The notes beneath the pieces are model-generated. The model saw nothing but the letters and a program-made list of their open reading frames with translations, did no database searches and was not told where the DNA came from. The position numbers and the translations under genes were made by a program. 29,778 bases of DNA from an uncultured Muribaculaceae bacterium. Its GTDB lineage: Bacteria; Bacteroidota; Bacteroidia; Bacteroidales; Muribaculaceae. This document shows positions 1-8,333 of this stretch, in pieces; position 1 is the first letter of the stretch, and each line of letters starts with the position of its first letter. Location of the stretch: assembly GCA_910584545.1 (NCBI GenBank), contig CAJUBC010000025.1, forward strand, positions 1 through 29,778, in the 5' to 3' direction.

Positions 1-21
1 TGGCGACTGATGCCGCTTAGC

Positions 22-57
22 CTATATTCCATTTTTTAACGAACTATTGTAATATAG
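22..57. repeat. 7-bp inverted repeat upstream of the DPP III gene
   Basis: CTATATT at 22-28 and AATATAG at 51-57 are perfect inverted copies separated by 22 AT-rich bases, directly before the ATG at 62. It could be an operator or a 5' UTR hairpin. No clear TTTG/TAnnTTTG promoter pair is visible in the 61 bases available upstream. Chance occurrence is quite possible in such AT-rich sequence. Confidence 0.25.
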
Positions 58-61
58 AATC

Positions 62-2104
62 ATGAACAAGACAATCCCCACACTCCTCATCGCCGCGGCG
101 TCGGCCATGCCGACCCTCGCTGCGGTAGACAAGAACTTCAATTATCACGTGGACCGCTTCGCCGACATCGAGGTGCTCCGCTACGAGGTACCCGAGTTCG
201 ACCGGCTCTCACTGAACCAGAAGAAGATGGTCTACTATCTGACGCAGGCCGCGCAGATGGGCCGCGACATCATCTGGGACCAGAACGGACGTTACAACCT
301 CCAGATCCGCCAGCTTCTCGAGAATGTCTACACCAATTATAAAGGTGACCGTGAAAGCGCCGACTTCAAGGCTTTCGAGAAATACCTGAAGCAGGTATGG
401 TTCGGCAACGGTCTGCACCACCACTACTCCACCGACAAATTCACCCCGGGCTTCCCGCAGTCGTTCCTCGAGGCACAGATCAACGCCCTCCCCGCCGACA
501 AGCTTCCCCTCGCTCCGGGCGAAACCAAGGCCGAGATGATGAAGACCCTCATGCCGGTGATCTTCGACCCGACGGTGATGCCCAAGCGCGTCAATCAGGA
601 CGGTACTCAGGATGTGGTGGCGACATCCGCGACCAACCTTTACGGCCCCGGCGTGACCCAGGCCGAGGTCGAGGCGTTCTACAACGCCATGAAGGACCCC
701 AACGACCCTACTCCCGTAAGCTACGGCCTCAACTCGCGCGTGGTCAAGGAGGATGGCAAGATCAAGGAGCAGCGCTATCACCTCAACGGGCTCTACGGTC
801 CGGCCATCGCAAAGATAATCTACTGGCTCGACAAGGCCAAGGGTGTCGCCGAGAATCCCGCTCAGGAGGCCTACATCACCAAGCTCATCGACTACTACAT
901 CACAGGTGACCTGCGTCTCTTCGACGAGTACTCCATCCTCTGGGCCGAGGACACCAAGAGCGATGTCGATTTCGTCAACGGCTTCATCGAGAGCTACGGC
1001 GACCCGTTGGGCATGACCGGTTCCTGGGAGTCGTACGTAAACTTCCGTAACGCAGCCTCCTCCAAGCGCACCGAGACCATCTCGGGCAACGCCCAGTGGT
1101 TCGAGGACCATTCCCCGGTTGACCCGCGCTTCAGAAAACCCCATGTGAAGGGAGTATCGGCCAAGGTGATCAACGCCGCCATGCTCGGAGGCGACGCTTT
1201 CCCCTCAACGGCCATCGGCATCAACCTTCCCAACTCCAACTGGATCCGCGCGCAGCACGGCTCGAAATCAGTGACCATCGAGAACATCACCGAGGCATAC
1301 GAGATGGCCTCGCACGGAAACGGCTTCAACGAGGAGTTCGTGATCGACGCTCCCACCCGCAAGCTTCTCGAGGATTACCTCTACATCACCGACATGCTGC
1401 ACACCGACCTCCACGAGTGTCTCGGCCACGCCTCCGGACAGCTTCTTCCCGGAGTTGACGGCGATGCCCTCAAGGAGAACGGCAGTGCCCTCGAAGAGGC
1501 CCGCGCCGACCTGTTCGCCCTCTACTATCTTGCAGACCCCAAGCTGCTTGAACTCGGTATCCTCGACAACCCCGAGGCTTACAAGGCCGAGTACTACAAA
1601 TTCATGATGAACGGCCTGATGACCCAGCTCAACCGCATCGAGCTCGGCAACGACGTAGAGGAGGCCCACATGCGCAACCGCCAGCTCATAGCCAAATGGG
1701 CTCTGAAACATGGCAGGAAGCAGGGCAAAGGTGGCAAGGATGTAGTGGAACTCGCCAAGAAGGGAGGCAAGACCTACGTGAAGATCAACGACTACGAGGC
1801 ACTCCGCAAGCTCTTCGGACAGCTTCTCGGCGAGGTTCAGCGCATCAAGAGCGAGGGTGACTACAAGGGAGGCAACGACCTTATCCAGGCATACGCCGTG
1901 AAAGTAGATCCCAAACTGCACAAGGAGGTTATCGCTCGCTTCTCCACGCTCGACATACCGCCTTACCGCGGATTCATCAATCCGGTCTACACTCCGGTCA
2001 CCGACGCCAACGGAGAAATCACCGACATCCGCATCTCCTATCCCGAGAACTACGTGGAGCAGATGCTTCGTCTGAGCCGCGACTATTCCCCCCTGACAAA
2101 ATAA
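62..2104 (+). CDS. Dipeptidyl peptidase III (family M49 zinc metallopeptidase), exported
   Basis: Zinc exopeptidase expected to remove dipeptides from the N terminus of short peptides. The zinc site is visible as HECLGH at residues 451-456, followed by the second M49 motif as EEARAD at 478-483. These give the two His and one Glu ligands and the catalytic Glu452. The 680-aa length and the short spacing between the two motifs fit the Bacteroides-type enzyme rather than the human one, where the motifs lie further apart. Residues 1-21 form a signal peptide (positively charged start, hydrophobic stretch, small residues ending at Ala-Ala), so the enzyme probably acts in the periplasm. The second motif has Ala where most family members have Cys (EECRA[DE]). 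The AlkD-like gene follows 2 nt after the stop, so the two are probably co-transcribed. Family assignment is firm; the physiological substrate is unknown. Confidence 0.95.
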   Translation: MNKTIPTLLIAAASAMPTLAAVDKNFNYHVDRFADIEVLRYEVPEFDRLSLNQKKMVYYLTQAAQMGRDIIWDQNGRYNLQIRQLLENVYTNYKGDRESADFKAFEKYLKQVWFGNGLHHHYSTDKFTPGFPQSFLEAQINALPADKLPLAPGETKAEMMKTLMPVIFDPTVMPKRVNQDGTQDVVATSATNLYGPGVTQAEVEAFYNAMKDPNDPTPVSYGLNSRVVKEDGKIKEQRYHLNGLYGPAIAKIIYWLDKAKGVAENPAQEAYITKLIDYYITGDLRLFDEYSILWAEDTKSDVDFVNGFIESYGDPLGMTGSWESYVNFRNAASSKRTETISGNAQWFEDHSPVDPRFRKPHVKGVSAKVINAAMLGGDAFPSTAIGINLPNSNWIRAQHGSKSVTIENITEAYEMASHGNGFNEEFVIDAPTRKLLEDYLYITDMLHTDLHECLGHASGQLLPGVDGDALKENGSALEEARADLFALYYLADPKLLELGILDNPEAYKAEYYKFMMNGLMTQLNRIELGNDVEEAHMRNRQLIAKWALKHGRKQGKGGKDVVELAKKGGKTYVKINDYEALRKLFGQLLGEVQRIKSEGDYKGGNDLIQAYAVKVDPKLHKEVIARFSTLDIPPYRGFINPVYTPVTDANGEITDIRISYPENYVEQMLRLSRDYSPLTK

Positions 2105-2106
2105 AG

Positions 2107-2526
2107 ATGGAGGAGAAGGAGATACGCAAGCGACTGTATGCGTTCCGCAACGGCATCGCGGCCGACGCCATGCGTCGTGCGGGCTATCCGCACAAGGTGA
2201 TCCTCGGCGTGGAGATACCGCGCATCGCCGGCATCGCACGCCAGTGCGGAGGTACCGACGACACGCTTGCAGAATCACTGTGGGCCGACACAGACATGCG
2301 CGAGGCAAGAATCCTCGCCACCTATCTGTTCGACCCGGAGAAGTGCGATATGGAACGCGCGTTGCAGCTCGCCGCGTCGGTGCTCACCCGCGAGGAGGCC
2401 GACATGCTCGCCTTCAGGCTCTTCCGCCGCCTCAGCTTCGCAGCGGAACTCGCCGCCCGTCTTGAGGCCGACGGCGGGGAGAACGAGCAGATGGCCGCCC
2501 GCGCGTTGCGCGCACATATAGGATAA
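2107..2526 (+). CDS. Short AlkD-like HEAT-repeat protein (DNA alkylation repair family)
   Basis: A 139-aa, mostly alpha-helical protein without a signal peptide. The pattern M-R-x-x-G-x-x-x-K-x-x-x-G-V-x-I-P-R-I near residues 19-38, then a short helix with L-W and R-E-A-R-I-L-A-T at about 57-75, is that of Bacteroidetes proteins annotated as DNA alkylation repair enzymes (AlkD superfamily HEAT-like repeats). AlkD-type enzymes remove alkylated bases through a helical-repeat cradle. This protein is clearly shorter than typical AlkD (about 230 aa) and would hold only about three repeats, so glycosylase activity cannot be assumed. It starts 2 nt after the DPP III stop and ends just before a strong terminator, making it the last gene of that operon. 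The family call rests on pattern recognition. Confidence 0.7.
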   Translation: MEEKEIRKRLYAFRNGIAADAMRRAGYPHKVILGVEIPRIAGIARQCGGTDDTLAESLWADTDMREARILATYLFDPEKCDMERALQLAASVLTREEADMLAFRLFRRLSFAAELAARLEADGGENEQMAARALRAHIG

Positions 2527-2546
2527 CAAGATAACGATATACAATC

Positions 2547-2580
2547 GCCGCGCCGGGGGAAACCTCCGGCGCGGCCTTTT
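2547..2580 (+). terminator. Intrinsic terminator after the DPP III/AlkD-like operon
   Basis: A perfect 10-bp GC-only stem, GCCGCGCCGG at 2547-2556 with CCGGCGCGGC at 2566-2575, encloses a 9-nt loop and is followed by CTTTTCG. It starts 20 nt after the stop codon at 2526 and separates this operon from ppk1. Confidence 0.9.
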
Positions 2581-2621
2581 CGTTATATAATACGAATCAG
2601 ATACAATTCAAACACACGACT

Positions 2622-4688
2622 ATGTCCGACACACATTCCACACCGATGCCCTACGTAGACCGCGACGTAAGCTGGGTTTACTTCAACCACCGTATACTCA
2701 AGGAGGCAGAACGTGAAGACATACCGCTGCTCGAGCGCGTATCGTTCCTCGGCATCTACTCGAACAATCTCGACGAGTTCTTCCGCGTCCGCATGGCCAC
2801 GCTATCAAGAATAGCCAGCCTGAAAGGGAACGGCATGCGCGAGGAGAGCCGGCACGCCCGCTATCTCTTCAACCGCATCTCGGCCATGGACGCACGTCTC
2901 GCCGAAGAATATGCCGCGACGGTGGCCAAGGTAACCGCCGAGCTCGACAAGAACGGCATCACTATCGTCAACGAGGAGAGCATCGACGAGGAACAGCGCC
3001 ACTTCGTGAAATGCCATTTCAGGAAAAAGATATCCGGTTTCATTTCTCCGATATGGCTCTCGAAACTTGAGGAACTGTCTTCTGAAAGCGACTCCCATAT
3101 CCACCTCGCCGTGGAGCTCGGTGCCCCGGGACTCCCCACCGACTACGCGGTGATAGAGCTGCCCACCTCTGTGTGCGGTCGCTTCATCACGCTGCCCGAG
3201 CGTGACGGCCACAGCTATGTCATGTACCTCGACGACATAGTCCGCTGCTGTCTCCCGATGATTTTCCCGGGGATGGGATATACGTCATTCAAGGCTTATT
3301 CCTTCAAGTTCACCAAGGACGCCGAGATGGAGATAGACAACGACCTCCACGTGGGACCGGCCGAAAAGATAGCCAAAGCCGTCCGCAGCCGCAAGAAAGG
3401 TGCGGCCCTTCGTGTCATCTACGACGCCACGATGCCGGAGGAGCTGCTGCAGCGTCTCGTCAAGAAGCTGAAACTCGACAAACTCGACACCATCCAGCCC
3501 TCCGGCAGATATCAGAACCACAAGGACTTCATGTCGTTCCCCTCCTCCTGCCGCAAGAACCTCAAATACCCGGCTTGGCCTCCGGTGGTGCCTCCCGAGC
3601 TGAAGGAGACCGGCTCGCTGATGAAACTCATCACCGACAAGGACCGCTTCGTACATGTGCCTTATCAGACTTTCGACTATGTGGTTCGGCTGCTGCAGGA
3701 AGCTGCGGTATCGAAGGGAGTCAAATCGATAAAGATAACGCTATACCGGCTGGCCGGACATTCGAAAATAGTCGAGGCACTGATATGCGCGGCCCGCAAC
3801 GGAAAGAAAGTGACCGCCGTGGTGGAACTGCTCGCACGCTTCGACGAGTCGAGCAACATATCCTACTCCCGGCAGATGCAGGATGCCGGCGTCAATGTCG
3901 TGTTCGGTCCCGAGGGTCTTAAGATTCATTCAAAGATAATCGACATCACCCTGAGGAACGGCACCGACATCTGCGTGGTCGGCACCGGTAATTTCCATGA
4001 GGGAAACGCCCGCGTCTACACCGACTATTTCATGATGAGCTCCAACCCGGCGATAGAGAAGGAAGTAGACAAGGTATTCGACATCATCAGGCGTCCGTTC
4101 CGTCTGCAGACGTTCGACCACCTTCTCGTATCCCCCTTCAACATGCGCGAGAGATTTCTGGAACTCATCGACGACGAGATCCGCGCCGCCGGGAAAGGGA
4201 AAACCGCCTGGATCAAGATAAAGATAAATCATGTCACCGACGAGGAGATGGTGGCGAAGCTCTACGAGGCGTCGGCCGCCGGGGTGAAGATCGACATGCT
4301 CGTGCGGGGCAACTGCTCGCTTGTCACGACGGAACCGGGCATAGGTGAGAACATACAGATAGCGGGAATCATCGACCGCTACTTAGAGCATTCGCGCATC
4401 TTCATCTTCCATGCCGGAGGGGAGAACAAGACTTTCATCGGTTCGGCCGACTGGATGCCGCGCAACCTCGACCGGCGCATCGAGGTGGTCACACCCGTCT
4501 ACGACCCCGACATGAAGGCGGACCTGATGCGAACAGTGGACTATGGACTGCGCGACAACGTCAACGCATCGGTCGTCGACGGAACCGGCCGCAACGAGCT
4601 GAGGGTGATTCCGGGAGAGAAACTGCCCTTCCGCTCGCAGGAGGAACTCTACAACGCATATTCAGGAAATGACAAACCGGGAGAATAA
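2622..4688 (+). CDS. ppk1: Polyphosphate kinase 1
   Basis: Reversibly transfers the terminal phosphate of ATP to a growing inorganic polyphosphate chain. The 688-aa length is normal for Ppk1. The N-terminal domain shows the family hallmark R-D-x-S-W-x-x-F-N-x-R near residue 14 and the N-N-L-D-E-F-F-R-V-R segment near 50. The catalytic histidine that becomes phosphorylated is His436 (in K-I-H-S-K, matching E. coli His435), and the second essential histidine is His590 (in L-E-H-S-R-I, matching E. coli His592). Both phospholipase-D-like C-terminal domains are intact. The exopolyphosphatase gene follows immediately, giving a make-and-break pair for polyphosphate. No TAnnTTTG promoter stands out in the 41-nt gap after the upstream terminator. 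Confidence 0.98.
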   Translation: MSDTHSTPMPYVDRDVSWVYFNHRILKEAEREDIPLLERVSFLGIYSNNLDEFFRVRMATLSRIASLKGNGMREESRHARYLFNRISAMDARLAEEYAATVAKVTAELDKNGITIVNEESIDEEQRHFVKCHFRKKISGFISPIWLSKLEELSSESDSHIHLAVELGAPGLPTDYAVIELPTSVCGRFITLPERDGHSYVMYLDDIVRCCLPMIFPGMGYTSFKAYSFKFTKDAEMEIDNDLHVGPAEKIAKAVRSRKKGAALRVIYDATMPEELLQRLVKKLKLDKLDTIQPSGRYQNHKDFMSFPSSCRKNLKYPAWPPVVPPELKETGSLMKLITDKDRFVHVPYQTFDYVVRLLQEAAVSKGVKSIKITLYRLAGHSKIVEALICAARNGKKVTAVVELLARFDESSNISYSRQMQDAGVNVVFGPEGLKIHSKIIDITLRNGTDICVVGTGNFHEGNARVYTDYFMMSSNPAIEKEVDKVFDIIRRPFRLQTFDHLLVSPFNMRERFLELIDDEIRAAGKGKTAWIKIKINHVTDEEMVAKLYEASAAGVKIDMLVRGNCSLVTTEPGIGENIQIAGIIDRYLEHSRIFIFHAGGENKTFIGSADWMPRNLDRRIEVVTPVYDPDMKADLMRTVDYGLRDNVNASVVDGTGRNELRVIPGEKLPFRSQEELYNAYSGNDKPGE

Positions 4689-4692
4689 AAGA

Positions 4693-5622
4693 ATGAAAGA
4701 GAGGACCTACGCAGCCATCGATATCGGCTCCAACGCCGTGCGGCTGCTCATAAAGCGCACCGACCGCGACTGCGACACGTGCGATCTTAAGAAAGAACTG
4801 CTTGTTCGCGTGCCGCTACGGCTCGGCTTCGATGTCTTCGCCCGTGGAGAGGTGTCGGACAGGAAGCGCGGTGACCTCGTGCGGCTGATGAAGGCATACC
4901 GCCAGCTGATGCGCATCTACGACGTGGACCGCATGAGGGCATGCGCCACCTCGGCCATGCGCGACGCGCGCAACGGTCAGGAGATAATCCGAGAGATAAA
5001 GAAGGAGACCGGCATAGACATCGAGATCATCCCCGGCAGCGAGGAGGCGCGCATTGTCTACAACAACCACATCGAGAGAGGCGACGACGCCTCAGGTCGT
5101 TATCTGTATGTCGATGTCGGAGGAGGAAGCACCGAGCTCAACTATATCGACAACGGAGCGCTCGTTGCATCGGGGTCGTTCAACATCGGCACGGTCCGCA
5201 TCCTCACCGGCAAGGTCAAGCCGGGGGAGTGGGATTCGCTCCACAGGTTTCTCGAAGAGAAAGTGGGACATGGAGAAGACCTCGCCATCATAGGCTCTGG
5301 CGGCAACATCAACAAGCTCTACAAGATGGCGACTGTCAAGGATCGCGACCGGGATTCATTTCCCGTTGAGGAGCTTTCGCGGATGTATCATGTGATGGCT
5401 CCGATGGGCGTGGAGGAGCGTATGCGACGCTATGGTCTGCGCGAGGACCGCGCCGACGTGATCATCCCTGCTGCCGAGATATTCCTCAACATAGCATCGG
5501 TGACAGGAGCGCGACGCATCATAGTGCCGACGATAGGCGTTGCCGACGGCATCATAGACGGGCTGTATCTCGCTGATCAGAAAGATAAGGAGAAGGAGAA
5601 GAAGGAACCTAAGGAAAAATAA
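4693..5622 (+). CDS. ppx: Exopolyphosphatase, Ppx/GppA family (short form)
   Basis: Expected to hydrolyse terminal phosphates from polyphosphate (and possibly pppGpp). Visible ASKHA-fold motifs are A-I-D-I-G-S-N-A-V-R-L-L at the N terminus (phosphate 1 loop), C-A-T-S-A-M-R-D-A in the middle, and D-V-G-G-G-S-T-E-L (phosphate 2 loop). At 309 aa it holds only the Ppx/GppA core and lacks the C-terminal HD-like part of E. coli Ppx (about 510 aa), which is common in Bacteroidetes. An ATG at 4669 is also in frame but would lie inside ppk1 and add eight hydrophilic residues; I prefer 4693, which starts 4 nt after the ppk1 stop and is preceded by GGGAG. The C terminus is a lysine/glutamate-rich tail. 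The last 14 bp overlap the convergent histidine kinase gene. Confidence 0.93.
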   Translation: MKERTYAAIDIGSNAVRLLIKRTDRDCDTCDLKKELLVRVPLRLGFDVFARGEVSDRKRGDLVRLMKAYRQLMRIYDVDRMRACATSAMRDARNGQEIIREIKKETGIDIEIIPGSEEARIVYNNHIERGDDASGRYLYVDVGGGSTELNYIDNGALVASGSFNIGTVRILTGKVKPGEWDSLHRFLEEKVGHGEDLAIIGSGGNINKLYKMATVKDRDRDSFPVEELSRMYHVMAPMGVEERMRRYGLREDRADVIIPAAEIFLNIASVTGARRIIVPTIGVADGIIDGLYLADQKDKEKEKKEPKEK

Positions 5623-6892
5623 TCTCGAAGGAAGTGAGATGTGTGGCCGGGTCGGTGGCGAGCGAGAACCGCGCACCGTGACGGCGGAGCACCTCGGCGG
5701 CGAGCGTCAGACCCACGCCGCAGCCGGAAGGGCGTGTGGTGAAGAAAGGGGTGAACAGTTCCCGCGACACATCCTCGCTTATGCCCGGACCGTCATCTGT
5801 CACGGTGAGCCGGGCCGATTCTCCCATGCATGATACAGAAACAGATACCTCGCCGCCTGCGTCTCCGACGCTCTGGGCGGCGTTCTTCACTATATTGACC
5901 ATCACCTGCTGGAGCTGCGTCGCATCGGCCATCACCATGACCGGAGCATCCGGGATGTCCAGCTTCAACGTGATTCCGCTGCCGGCGAGTGACCTGGCGA
6001 ACGGAGCGAGCATCCGCACTTCCTCGCAGAGGTCCACCGGTGCGAGACTTGGTTCGGGAATCCTCACAACATCGGCGTAGTCGCCGATGAACCGCGCGAG
6101 ATTTCCGCAGCGGTCATGGCAGCTTTCCGCCAGTTCTTTCACAGCCGGGTCCTCCTCATGCACATCTTCGAGCGTCTCGAGAAACGACATCAGTCCTCCG
6201 AGCGTGTTGTTGACCTCATGCGAGATAGTACGTATCACCTTGCCGTAGGCATCCCTCTCGGCCTTGCGCAGTTCCTCTCCGAGCGGCTCCACCATGACAA
6301 AATGCCTCCGCAGCCCCGATTCCATGAATGAGAGCCGGTGGCAGCTGTAGATATGAGTGGCGTCGATACGGACCGTGCGCTTGCCTCCAGGAGGCAACCC
6401 GGCGAGTTCCGACGACATCCGGCCCGGAATCGACTTCAGCGGCTTACCCATCATGGCAGACTGCTCCACACCGCATATCTCGACAAACGCCGCATTAACA
6501 TGCGACACCCGGCCATCGAGGTCGAAGATGGCTATCCCAACAGGCGAAGCCTGAATCAGAAGGTCGAGGAAATGGTTCTGCTCCCGCACACGGAGGCGCT
6601 CCTCCTTCAGACGGACTATCATCTCGTTGAACAGCCGGGCGATGCGGTCGCTTACAGGCTCGCCGGTGGTCCGCAACCGGTTGTTGAAGTCCTGCGAGGC
6701 CAGAATGTCGAATCCGTTGCACACGGTGCGCGACGGCATCACCACTCCCCTGTAAAGCAGCACGAGAGCCACAGCCGATACAAGAAGCATCGACACCAAC
6801 AGCCATGAGAACCTGCCGTAAGCGATTATTCCGGTCACCTCACAGGCAAGCACGGTCACGGCCGCGGCCCAGAACATCAGTTTCTGTCTCAT
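5609..6892 (-). CDS. PAS-domain sensor histidine kinase (NtrY/ZraS-like)
   Basis: Partner kinase of the adjacent sigma-54 regulator. Two closely spaced transmembrane helices (about residues 7-25 and 29-48) leave almost no periplasmic sensor loop, so the signal is probably sensed in the membrane or cytoplasm. A linker follows, then a PAS domain (about 105-205), the dimerisation helix with the phospho-accepting His225 in I-S-H-E-V-N-N-T, and an HATPase domain with D-D-G-P-G-I, P-F-F-T-T-R and G-C-G-V-G-L-T-L-A. The H-box form S-H-E-V-N-N is typical of NtrB/NtrY-class kinases that pair with NtrC-like regulators. Its ATG overlaps the regulator stop (ATGA at 6889-6892), indicating translational coupling. 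Its stop codon lies inside the convergent ppx gene. Which signal it reads cannot be seen; its place in an efflux operon suggests envelope or toxic-compound stress. Confidence 0.95.
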   Translation of the reverse strand: MRQKLMFWAAAVTVLACEVTGIIAYGRFSWLLVSMLLVSAVALVLLYRGVVMPSRTVCNGFDILASQDFNNRLRTTGEPVSDRIARLFNEMIVRLKEERLRVREQNHFLDLLIQASPVGIAIFDLDGRVSHVNAAFVEICGVEQSAMMGKPLKSIPGRMSSELAGLPPGGKRTVRIDATHIYSCHRLSFMESGLRRHFVMVEPLGEELRKAERDAYGKVIRTISHEVNNTLGGLMSFLETLEDVHEEDPAVKELAESCHDRCGNLARFIGDYADVVRIPEPSLAPVDLCEEVRMLAPFARSLAGSGITLKLDIPDAPVMVMADATQLQQVMVNIVKNAAQSVGDAGGEVSVSVSCMGESARLTVTDDGPGISEDVSRELFTPFFTTRPSGCGVGLTLAAEVLRRHGARFSLATDPATHLTSFEIIFP

Positions 6893-8274
6893 CGCAATCC
6901 CTTTTTATCCTCGTCACGGACGTTGAGGTCCTTGCCTGAGATATTGTATTTTTCCATGCGTCGGTAGAGTGTCTGGCGCGATATGCCCAATGACAACGCG
7001 GCTTTCGACATATTGCCGCCGCTTGCCTCGAGGGCCTGACGCACAATCTGCGACTCCATATCCTCCAAGGAGGAGAAAGCCGGCTGCGGTACGTCGTCAG
7101 GCATGTTCTCGCACTGACGGTCTATGTCGCCGGCATCTATAACCGGGGATGGAGCGGTGATTATGGCGCGCTCCACCACATTGCGGAGTTCCCGGATGTT
7201 GCCGGGATAAGGGAGCCGCACGAGGCGTTGCATGGCGTCGACGGAGAATTCCGGAACGGCGAGACCGTTCTCGCGGCAATAGTTCTGTGCGAAATGGCTC
7301 ACCAATGCCGGTATGTCGTCACGCCGTTCCCGCAATGGCGGGAGCCTGAGCGTCACGAGGTTTATGCGGTAATAAAGGTCTTCACGGAATGTACGCTCCC
7401 GGACCATGCCGGGGATGTCGGCATTGGTGGCGCACACCACCCTGATGTCGACCTTCCGGCTGCGTGACTCTCCCACCGGCTCGAAGGTATGCTGCTGGAG
7501 CACCCGCAGCAGTTTCACCTGACTCGCCTGATCGAGGTCACCGATCTCGTCAAGGAAGACTGTCCCTTTGTCGGCAAGCTCGAAGCGCCCCTTGCGCGCG
7601 GCGACGGCACCGGTGAACGCACCCTTCACATGGCCGAACATCTCGCTCTCGAAGAGCGACCTCGGTATTCCGCCGAGGTTCACCATCACGAACGGATTGT
7701 CGCGGCGGCGTGAATTGGCGTGGATGGCCCTTGCTATCAATTCCTTGCCGGTCCCGTTCTCGCCGAGAATAAGCACCGGGGCATCGGTCTGCGCCACCCT
7801 CTCGACGGTGGATAGAATCTCGAGCAGTCGGGGATTCTCCCCCACTATGCCGCAGCGGTCGAACCGTGCGCTCTGTGCGGAATCCGGCTCTGTCTCTTCG
7901 GCAGAGGGGCGGAGAGTAAGTGCCGTGGCTACGCGCTGGAGAAGCACCCTGTTGTTCCAGGGCTTGGTGATGAAATCGTAGGCTCCGGCACGCATACCCT
8001 CAACTGCAAGTTCTATGCTTCCCCAGCCCGTGATCAGTATCACGGGGAGGTCAGGGAGATGGAGACGCAGGCGTCGGAGAAGGCTCAGGCCCTCCTCGCC
8101 GCTTGTTGTGTGCGAATAGTTCATGTCGATGACGGCGAGGTCCACGCCGCCGGCACGCACGGCAGCCATCACTCCGTCGGGGTCAGAGGCACATGCCACT
8201 TCATAACCCGCCCGCTCCAGAAGGAGCTTCAGCGACATAAGTATGTTACGGTCGTCGTCCGCTATAAGAATCAT
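6889..8274 (-). CDS. Sigma-54-dependent response regulator, NtrC/ZraR family
   Basis: A 461-aa transcription activator with the full three-domain layout. The receiver has acidic residues Asp6-Asp8, phospho-acceptor Asp50 and Lys105. The AAA+ domain has Walker A G-E-N-G-T-G-K-E at 172-179, the sigma-54-contacting loop G-A-F-T-G-A at 219-224 and Walker B V-F-L-D-E-I-G-D at 240-247. A C-terminal Fis-type helix-turn-helix covers roughly 404-447. An intact GAFTGA means it should open sigma-54 promoters. It overlaps the kinase gene by 4 bp and lies 59 bp downstream of the TolC-like gene. The likely target is the -24/-12 promoter upstream of the adaptor gene, which would make the circuit autoregulatory; that link is inferred from the promoter and the gene order. 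Confidence 0.97.
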   Translation of the reverse strand: MILIADDDRNILMSLKLLLERAGYEVACASDPDGVMAAVRAGGVDLAVIDMNYSHTTSGEEGLSLLRRLRLHLPDLPVILITGWGSIELAVEGMRAGAYDFITKPWNNRVLLQRVATALTLRPSAEETEPDSAQSARFDRCGIVGENPRLLEILSTVERVAQTDAPVLILGENGTGKELIARAIHANSRRRDNPFVMVNLGGIPRSLFESEMFGHVKGAFTGAVAARKGRFELADKGTVFLDEIGDLDQASQVKLLRVLQQHTFEPVGESRSRKVDIRVVCATNADIPGMVRERTFREDLYYRINLVTLRLPPLRERRDDIPALVSHFAQNYCRENGLAVPEFSVDAMQRLVRLPYPGNIRELRNVVERAIITAPSPVIDAGDIDRQCENMPDDVPQPAFSSLEDMESQIVRQALEASGGNMSKAALSLGISRQTLYRRMEKYNISGKDLNVRDEDKKGLR

Positions 8275-8333
8275 AGGTGTGTGGTTTCAGTAATCTATAT
8301 CAAAACGTTTTTATCAGCATGTTTATTTTCGCC

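Noticed and set aside
8275..8333. Separate promoter for the regulator/kinase pair
   Set aside because: The 59-nt gap shows neither a TTTG/TAnnTTTG pair nor a GG-N10-GC element that I could support; read-through from the pump genes is assumed.
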